Shown here one piece after another: positions 57,527 to 64,000 of a stretch of 64,000 nucleotides of DNA. How positions within the stretch are numbered: the stretch's first letter is position 1; each line of letters begins with the position of its first letter. The translations under genes and the position numbers were made by a program. The notes under the pieces are model-generated. The model made no database searches, was not told the origin of the DNA, and worked only from the letters and a program-made list of their open reading frames with translations. Source of the DNA: Pseudoduganella lutea (GTDB lineage: Bacteria; Pseudomonadota; Gammaproteobacteria; Burkholderiales; Burkholderiaceae_D); assembly GCF_004209755.1 (NCBI RefSeq), contig NZ_CP035913.1:2542001-2606000 (forward strand). The letters are read 5' to 3'.

Positions 57527-59632
57527 TTACGCCTTCAGCGGCAGCTTTTCCTTCAGTTCGTTGAATTCGCGGTCGAAATCGAGCGTGCGGCGCTGCGTGC
57601 TCATCGCCATCAGCGCATGCGCGCCGCCCGTGCCGCCATCGTCGGCCCGCACCCATACCCACAGGCGCCGCTCGCGGATATAGAACATGGCGAACACGCC
57701 CAGCACGAGGAACAGGCAGCCCAGGTACACCACCGACTTGCCCGGCGAGCGCGTGACCTGGAAGACCGAGGCCTTCACCTGCTCGAATTCGTCGAGCTGC
57801 AGGTACACCGGCGCGCCATAGAAGAAGCTGTCGGACAGGCCGTTCATCGCCAGCTGCAGCCAGCGGGCATGGGGCTCGTCCGGCGCGATGGCGGCCAGGC
57901 CGTCGCGCTCGCGCGCCACGTTCCACAGTTCCCACAGCGTGCCGTTCAGGATCTTCATGAAGATGTCGGCGGCCTTTTCCTGCTCGGCCTGCGGCACTCT
58001 TTCCAGGAAGCGGCTGACCGACATGTAGCCGCCCGCCGCCTTGTCGCCGGCGAAGATCTCGAGGCTCTTGCGGGCCGACAGCGCCAGTTGCGACTGCACC
58101 GTTTCAGCCTTGCCATCGCCCCTGCCCGCCCCCGGCGACATGCGGCCCGCATACGCGTTGGCAGCGCGCTCGCGCAGCGCCGGGTCGTGCAGCGCGGCGC
58201 GCAGGCGCATCCAGTCGCGCACGCTGTGCTCGTCGTCGGCGGGAATGCGCAGGTAGCTGAACGGATCGCTCGGGCTGGCGCGCACGCCGGACAGGAACAT
58301 CGGCACGCCGTCCAGCGTGACCGGCTGCATGTAGTTCTGGTATTCGCGCGCCTGGCCCGTGCTGTCGCGCACCTTGTACTGCACGCTCGGGCCGACGTTC
58401 TTCAGGTCCTTGTTGTTGGCGTTCTTGGCGGCCGAGCCCAGGTGCTTGTCGAGGCCCAGGGCAAAGGCGCTGCCCAGTTTCTCGCCCTGCTTGACGGCGC
58501 GCACATCCTGGTTGGCCGTGTTTTCCACGTTGAACGGCCGGAAGTCCGCCCACTCGATCGTGTGCGCATCGTCCAGTTTCGTGGCTTCGCCGACGACGCC
58601 GTCGAGCGCGAACTGGCTGCTCTTCGTGCCGAGCATGGGAAAGCCCGTCAGTTTCAGCTTGCTGCCGCCATCCTCGAAGCTGGCCTGGTACACGGCCAGC
58701 CCTTTCCAGATCAGCGGCTTGTTCACTTCGATGGTGGCGCTGCGCGTTTCGCCGGTGACGCGGTCGCGCACGACGACGTCGCTGGCGAACAGCTTCGGCA
58801 TGCCGGTGCTGTAGAAATCGATCGTGAATTTCTTCAGCTCGATGACGAATGGCAGATCCTGGATCAGCACGCCATCGGGCCGCGACAGCACGGCGGACGC
58901 ACTGGCCTGCCCTTCCGGAATCACGGTATTGCCGCGGAAGGTGGGGTTCGACACACCCAGCCGGTGTTTTTCCGGGATCTCCGCGATCAGGCCGTTGCCC
59001 TTGAACGGCGCCTTGTCCAGCGCCCATTCCTGCACGCGGATCGGGATGTCCGAATCAAGCAGCCCGCCCACGCAGATGATCACGATCGCACTGTGCGCGA
59101 AGATGTAGCCGAACTTGTTGGCCGCGCCGCGCTTGGCCGCCACCAGCAGGCCGCCATCCTTGGCCACCACCTTGGCCTGGTAGCCCGCATGCACGAGGCG
59201 CTGCGCCAGCTGGCCGGCCAGTGCATCGGGCGCCAGCGCCGTCTGCCACTCGGCCTTGTGGTGGAAATTGCGCAGCGACTGTTCGCGCACGTTCTCGCGC
59301 CAGCTGCGCATGTCCTTCACCATCTTCGGCGCATTGCGCAGGATGCACAGCGACGTGGAGACGACGAGGACGCCCATCATCACCAGGAACCACCAGGCGG
59401 AATAGACGGCATACAGGCCCAGCTTGCCGAACACGTCGAACCAGAACGGGCCGAACTGGTTCACGTAGTTCGACATCGGCTGGTTCTGCTGCATGATCGT
59501 GCCGATGACGGAGGAAATGGCGATCATCACCAGCAGCGCGATCGCGAATCGCATCGAGGACAGCAGTTCGAACGCTTCGTTCAGCGCCGGGCGGCGGGTA
59601 TTGAGACGGATGCCCGTCGTGGAGGTGCTCAT
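57527..59632 (-). CDS. resB: Cytochrome c biogenesis protein ResB
   Basis: A 701-residue partner of CcsB in System II cytochrome c maturation. Three membrane segments are near the N-terminus (FAIALLVMIAISSVIGTIM; YSAWWFLVMMGVLVVSTSL; YIFAHSAIVIICVGGLL), followed by a long periplasmic domain and a last segment near SVVYLGCLFLVLGVFAMFYI. The ATG at 59632 sits in a 14-bp tandem repeat that also makes an upstream ATG; no good ribosome site is visible. A promoter-like pair is at 59690-59719. Its product probably serves the adjacent cytochrome c4. Confidence 0.94.
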   Translation of the reverse strand: MSTSTTGIRLNTRRPALNEAFELLSSMRFAIALLVMIAISSVIGTIMQQNQPMSNYVNQFGPFWFDVFGKLGLYAVYSAWWFLVMMGVLVVSTSLCILRNAPKMVKDMRSWRENVREQSLRNFHHKAEWQTALAPDALAGQLAQRLVHAGYQAKVVAKDGGLLVAAKRGAANKFGYIFAHSAIVIICVGGLLDSDIPIRVQEWALDKAPFKGNGLIAEIPEKHRLGVSNPTFRGNTVIPEGQASASAVLSRPDGVLIQDLPFVIELKKFTIDFYSTGMPKLFASDVVVRDRVTGETRSATIEVNKPLIWKGLAVYQASFEDGGSKLKLTGFPMLGTKSSQFALDGVVGEATKLDDAHTIEWADFRPFNVENTANQDVRAVKQGEKLGSAFALGLDKHLGSAAKNANNKDLKNVGPSVQYKVRDSTGQAREYQNYMQPVTLDGVPMFLSGVRASPSDPFSYLRIPADDEHSVRDWMRLRAALHDPALRERAANAYAGRMSPGAGRGDGKAETVQSQLALSARKSLEIFAGDKAAGGYMSVSRFLERVPQAEQEKAADIFMKILNGTLWELWNVARERDGLAAIAPDEPHARWLQLAMNGLSDSFFYGAPVYLQLDEFEQVKASVFQVTRSPGKSVVYLGCLFLVLGVFAMFYIRERRLWVWVRADDGGTGGAHALMAMSTQRRTLDFDREFNELKEKLPLKA

Positions 59633-59665
59633 TCAGTGGTGCTCATTCAGTGGTGCTCAATCAGG
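59624..59665. repeat. Three 14-bp tandem repeats over the resB start
   Basis: Units 59624-59637 and 59638-59651 are identical (GGTGCTCATTCAGT); 59652-59665 is GGTGCTCAATCAGG. The resB ATG lies in the first unit. The second unit makes an ATG at 59646 reading MSTTE then TGA, whose stop overlaps the resB start by two bases. Confidence 0.9.
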
Positions 59666-59689
59666 GTGCTGACGTCAAACCCGGCATTT

Positions 59690-59719
59690 TGTATACAATT
59701 TCGCCAGGCATAGTAACAA
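59690..59719 (-). promoter_or_regulatory. Putative sigma-70 promoter of resB-ccsB
   Basis: On the minus strand TTGTTA (59714-59719) and TATACA (59690-59695) are 18 bp apart and about 58 bp before the resB start. The -35 box partly overlaps the A-run of the cytochrome c4 terminator. By-eye assignment only. Confidence 0.45.
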
Positions 59720-59757
59720 AAAAAATGGCGGCCCCGTCGTGGTAGCCGCCCTTTTTT
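59717..59757 (-). terminator. Terminator downstream of cytochrome c4, probably bidirectional
   Basis: The stem is GGCGGC (59727-59732) and GCCGCC (59745-59750). It has an A-run on the left (59717-59725), which is a T-run on the minus strand, and a T-run on the right (59752-59757). It follows the cytochrome c4 stop by about 65 bp. Confidence 0.8.
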
Positions 59758-59823
59758 CATGCATATTGCCAATTCTTTTGACGAATGAATCGCGTGTGCC
59801 CGGTCTTCAACCCAGGCACCCGC

Positions 59824-60480
59824 TCACTTCAGCCCCGCCACGTAATCGGCCACGGCCTTGATTTCATCGTCGGACATGCGCTGCGCGATCGTCGTCATCT
59901 CGGCGCTGTTCTTGCGGCCATGGCCCTTGAACGCGCCCAACTGGGCAATCGTGTAATCCTGGTGCTGGCCGCCGATGCGCGGGTATTTCGACGGGTTGCC
60001 GGCACCCGCCGGCCCGTGGCAGCTGGCGCAGGCCGGCACGGCCTTCTCGGCCAGGCCACCCCGGTAGATCTTCTTGCCCAGCTCGATCGAGTCACGGACC
60101 TTGGCGGCACCCGGCTTTTGCGACTGCGCGGCGAGGTAGGCGGAAATGTTTTTCTTTTCCTCGTCCGTCAGCATCTTCGCGTACGTGGTCATGATGGGCT
60201 GCGCGCGCTCCGGTTTCGTGAAGTCCACCAGCTGCTTGTACAGGTAACCCTCGGGCTGGCCCGCGAGCTTGGGATTGGCGACGATCGTGGAATTGCCGGC
60301 GGCGCCGTGACAGGAAAGACAGGAAGGCAGGCCGCGGGCGGGATCGCCGTCGGCATACAGCGTGGCGCCCTTGGCGGGATCCACCTTGGGCGCCTGCGGC
60401 GTGGCGGCGCCGGCCGCTCCCGCAAAGGCCAACATTGCAATGAACATCGAGCGTACCACTGGTGAATACTTACGATACAT
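59824..60480 (-). CDS. Diheme cytochrome c4
   Basis: A 218-residue periplasmic electron carrier with a signal peptide (cleavage after AGA near residue 25) and two c-type heme motifs, CLSCH and CASCH, in two similar halves. Axial methionines are likely in QPIMTTYAKML and SAEMTTIAQRM. Cytochromes c4 pass electrons to terminal oxidases. GAGGTG lies 6 nt before the ATG at 60480. It sits next to the System II heme ligation genes resB-ccsB and is divergent from engB, the usual Burkholderiales setting. Confidence 0.94.
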   Translation of the reverse strand: MYRKYSPVVRSMFIAMLAFAGAAGAATPQAPKVDPAKGATLYADGDPARGLPSCLSCHGAAGNSTIVANPKLAGQPEGYLYKQLVDFTKPERAQPIMTTYAKMLTDEEKKNISAYLAAQSQKPGAAKVRDSIELGKKIYRGGLAEKAVPACASCHGPAGAGNPSKYPRIGGQHQDYTIAQLGAFKGHGRKNSAEMTTIAQRMSDDEIKAVADYVAGLK

Positions 60481-60635
60481 TCAGCACCTCATTCAGACAG
60501 CGTAGGGAAACTTACGGAAACGAGTCAATAAAATGTCGCAATGTTCGGGCGCGCCGGCCCACAGGGAAGCGGGTCGTAACTCCTTATTGTACAATAGCTT
60601 CCCGGCATAACTGCCTGTTCTCGTAGCAATTCTTC

Positions 60636-62431
<1,796 letters not shown>

Positions 62432-62452
62432 GGGGAATCGTGTCCTCGATCA

Positions 62453-62476
62453 AGCGGGCCAATGGCCCGCTTTTTT
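62453..62476 (+). terminator. Rho-independent terminator of engB-hemB
   Basis: The stem is AGCGGGCC (62453-62460) and GGCCCGCT (62464-62471) with loop AAT and a T-run to 62476. It starts 22 bp after the hemB stop. Confidence 0.92.
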
Positions 62477-62502
62477 ATTGCCCAGCTGGTTGCAAAACAA
62501 CA

Positions 62503-62627
62503 CCGGGGACAGTCCCCTTATTTTGGCAACTTTCTTGCAGGAATAAGCAGGCAACGCGTCGACGAGTGATAGCGAAAAGTCGCCTATTCGGGATGTTGCC
62601 AAAAATCGGGGACAGTCCCCGGTTTCA
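62503..62627. repeat. Inverted pair of REP-like repeats (GGGGACAGTCCCC core) around a 65-bp spacer
   Basis: The left unit reads CCGGGGACAGTCCCC followed by TTATTTTGGCAAC; the right unit is the inverse, TTGCCAAAAATCGGGGACAG and on to 62622. A TTTCAGGAAA follows at 62623-62632 and supplies the lysR stop codon. The spacer (about 62530-62594) shows no feature. It separates convergent hemB and lysR. Confidence 0.82.
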
Positions 62628-63548
62628 GGAAACATTAATGACAGGCAGGCAAAGGTCCGGCTCGCCCGCCAGCCGTGCCGTGATCCACTCGACGAACACG
62701 CGCAACTTCGGCGCGGCCGTGCGCCCTTGCGGGTACAGCAGCGACACGGGCATCGGCGCCGGCGGTGTATCGGCCAGCAGTTCCACCAGTTCACCCCGCT
62801 CGAGGTGGCCGCGCACCTGATAGCGCGCGGCCTGGGTGATGCCCAGCCCCTGCAGCGCGCATGCCACGTTGGCATCGGCGTTGTCGACCGCGATGCGCCC
62901 CGGCACGTGCGCTTTCACCTCCTTCCCGCCGACAATGAAATCCCAGTCGAACGGCCGGCCCGTGCGACCGGAAAAGTGCACGATGCCCTGGTGATTCGCC
63001 AGGTCCTCGATTGACCGCGGCGTGCCGTGCCGGCCGAGGTAGGCCGGCGCCGCGCACGTGACGAAGCGCATGCTGCCGATAGGCCGCCCGACCAGCGCCG
63101 AATCCTGCAAGTCGCCGACACGCAGCGCGCAATCGATGCCCTGCTGCGTGAGGTCGACGAGGCGGTCGGAAAAACTGAACGCCAGCGCCAGCTCCGGCCA
63201 CGCATCGGCAAAGCCGCCGATGTGCGGCAAGATCACGTGGCGGCCGACGGCATCGGGCAAGTCGACCCGCAGCCTGCCGCGCGGCGCGGCGCCGGGCCGG
63301 AACGCCTGCTCCGAAGCGACCACCGCGTCGAGGATCTGCACGCATTGCGCATGGTAGTCGGCGCCGTCGGGTGTCAGCGCCAGCTTGCGCGTGGTCCGTT
63401 GCAGCAGCGTGGTGCCCAGGTAGGCCTCCAGGTTCTTGATCGTGGCCGTCAGCGCCGCGCGCGGCAGGCCCAGCGTTTCCGCCGCCCGGGTAAAACTGTT
63501 GGCTTCGACGATGCGCACGAACACCTGCATTGCACGAAGTTTGTCCAT
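62625..63548 (-). CDS. LysR-family transcriptional regulator
   Basis: A 307-residue regulator. The winged helix-turn-helix is at about residues 12-60 (SFTRAAETLGLPRAALTATI; LLQRTTRKLALTPDG) and a substrate-binding-like effector domain follows (RLRVDLPDAVGRHVILPHI; FSFSDRLVDL). The length is normal and the effector is unknown. The start at 63548 (MDKLRAMQVFVRIVE) is the family form; an ATG 12 bp upstream is possible. It is divergent from an MFS transporter gene, which it probably regulates. The stop codon lies inside a TTTCCTGAAA repeat motif, so the last residues (INVS) may have been reshaped by the repeat. Confidence 0.9.
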   Translation of the reverse strand: MDKLRAMQVFVRIVEANSFTRAAETLGLPRAALTATIKNLEAYLGTTLLQRTTRKLALTPDGADYHAQCVQILDAVVASEQAFRPGAAPRGRLRVDLPDAVGRHVILPHIGGFADAWPELALAFSFSDRLVDLTQQGIDCALRVGDLQDSALVGRPIGSMRFVTCAAPAYLGRHGTPRSIEDLANHQGIVHFSGRTGRPFDWDFIVGGKEVKAHVPGRIAVDNADANVACALQGLGITQAARYQVRGHLERGELVELLADTPPAPMPVSLLYPQGRTAAPKLRVFVEWITARLAGEPDLCLPVINVS

Positions 63549-63562
63549 GATGGCGCCCATTG

Positions 63563-63577
63563 TTCACATGATGTGAG
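63563..63577. promoter_or_regulatory. Putative LysR operator in the lysR/MFS divergent region
   Basis: TTCACATGATGTGAG is a near-perfect dyad (6 of 7 pairs) lying 15 bp upstream of the lysR start. Its size and dyad form fit a LysR-type site. The rest of the 181-bp gap shows no other clear signal. Confidence 0.4.
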
Positions 63578-63729
63578 AAGTATAGGGCGATTATTGGTGG
63601 ATTATCTTCTCTCTTTCGCTGCGTACACTTTCCCCATCCACTCTTGCCGGTATGCGGCGCCCCAGATGGCCGATCCCTGGCCGAAGGCCGCTCCGTAGAC
63701 TGGTTCCATTCACTTGTCTGGGGAAGACC

Positions 63730-64000
63730 ATGACTTCGCATGAAAAACCGCATCTCGACCATATCGCACCGTCGATGGTGCTGCTGCTGGCGGCGGCGGC
63801 CGGGCTGATCGTCGCCAACCTGTACTACGCACAAACGCTGGTGGGGCCGATCGCGGCCGCGACCGGCTTGTCGGCCGATGCCGCCGGGCTCATCGTGACG
63901 CTCACGCAGGTCGGCTATACGCTGGGCCTGCTGTTCATCGTGCCGCTGGGCGACCTGCTGGAGAATCGCCGGCTCGTCGTGACGGCGCTGGCCGCGACGG
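63730..64000 (+). CDS. MFS transporter, partial at the right edge
   Basis: The first 90 residues of an inner-membrane carrier; the rest is beyond the window. Two to three membrane segments are seen ([40 protein letters not shown]) and the loop [13 protein letters not shown] matches the conserved G-x-x-x-D-R-type motif between segments 2 and 3 of the drug:H+ antiporter-1 group. GGGGAAG precedes the ATG at 63730. It is divergent from the LysR gene. The substrate cannot be told from this part. Confidence 0.88.
   Translation, partial: MTSHEKPHLDHIAPSMVLLLAAAAGLIVANLYYAQTLVGPIAAATGLSADAAGLIVTLTQVGYTLGLLFIVPLGDLLENRRLVVTALAAT

Overview
The window looks like a chromosome segment of a GC-rich betaproteobacterium of the Oxalobacteraceae (Massilia / Duganella / Pseudoduganella type). 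The evidence is gene order and protein similarity read by eye: a TPR lipoprotein-lolB-ispE-tRNA-Gln-prs-rplY-pth block, pilMNOPQ followed by aroK-aroB-dgt, cyaY / lptM-lysA, and ccsB-resB-cytochrome c4 opposite engB-hemB. No species can be named from sequence reading alone.

Region 1 (1-27809, all minus strand) is accessory. In transcription order it holds an ABC ATPase, an FtsX-type permease, a LolA-like periplasmic carrier, an outer-membrane beta-barrel and four giant NRPS/PKS genes, the last of which runs off the left edge. Gaps are 59 bp or less and several genes overlap, so this reads as one transcription unit of at least 27.8 kb. The assembly line is: fatty acyl-AMP ligase-ACP-KS-AT-ACP-aminotransferase-C-methyltransferase-C-A-PCP; heterocyclisation-A(Ox insertion)-PCP; KS-AT-KR-DH-ACP; C-A-PCP-C. 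The inferred product is a lipopeptide with a beta-amino (possibly alpha-methylated) fatty acyl head, probably Ala, a thiazole from Cys, one reduced ketide unit, one unassigned residue and further units outside the window. I do not recognise it as a known compound. The co-transcribed Lol-like transport genes suggest a dedicated route to the outer membrane.

Region 2 (28294-36002, minus strand) is housekeeping: pth, rplY, prs, tRNA-Gln, ispE, lolB and a TPR lipoprotein. A 1312-bp IS4-family element with 4-bp CTAG duplications sits between pth and rplY, inside a nest of palindromic repeats. Region 3 (36131-42850) has mutM, a dynamin-like GTPase and mutY on plus, facing dgt-aroB-aroK on minus; aroK is broken by an apparent 1-nt deletion. 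Region 4 (43011-52350) has the type IV pilus alignment and secretin genes pilM-Q (minus), divergent from the PBP1A gene mrcA and a SulP transporter.

Region 5 (52445-64000) has cyaY, an LptM-like lipoprotein, lysA, msrQ-msrP (msrP with an apparent N-terminal frameshift), the System II cytochrome c biogenesis pair ccsB-resB, cytochrome c4, engB, hemB, and a LysR regulator divergent from an MFS transporter cut by the right edge. Across regions 2-5, gene ends carry a scattered family of REP-like palindromes with changing 12-16 bp cores, often next to a TTTCCTGAAA-type motif. This is the most striking non-coding signal in the window.
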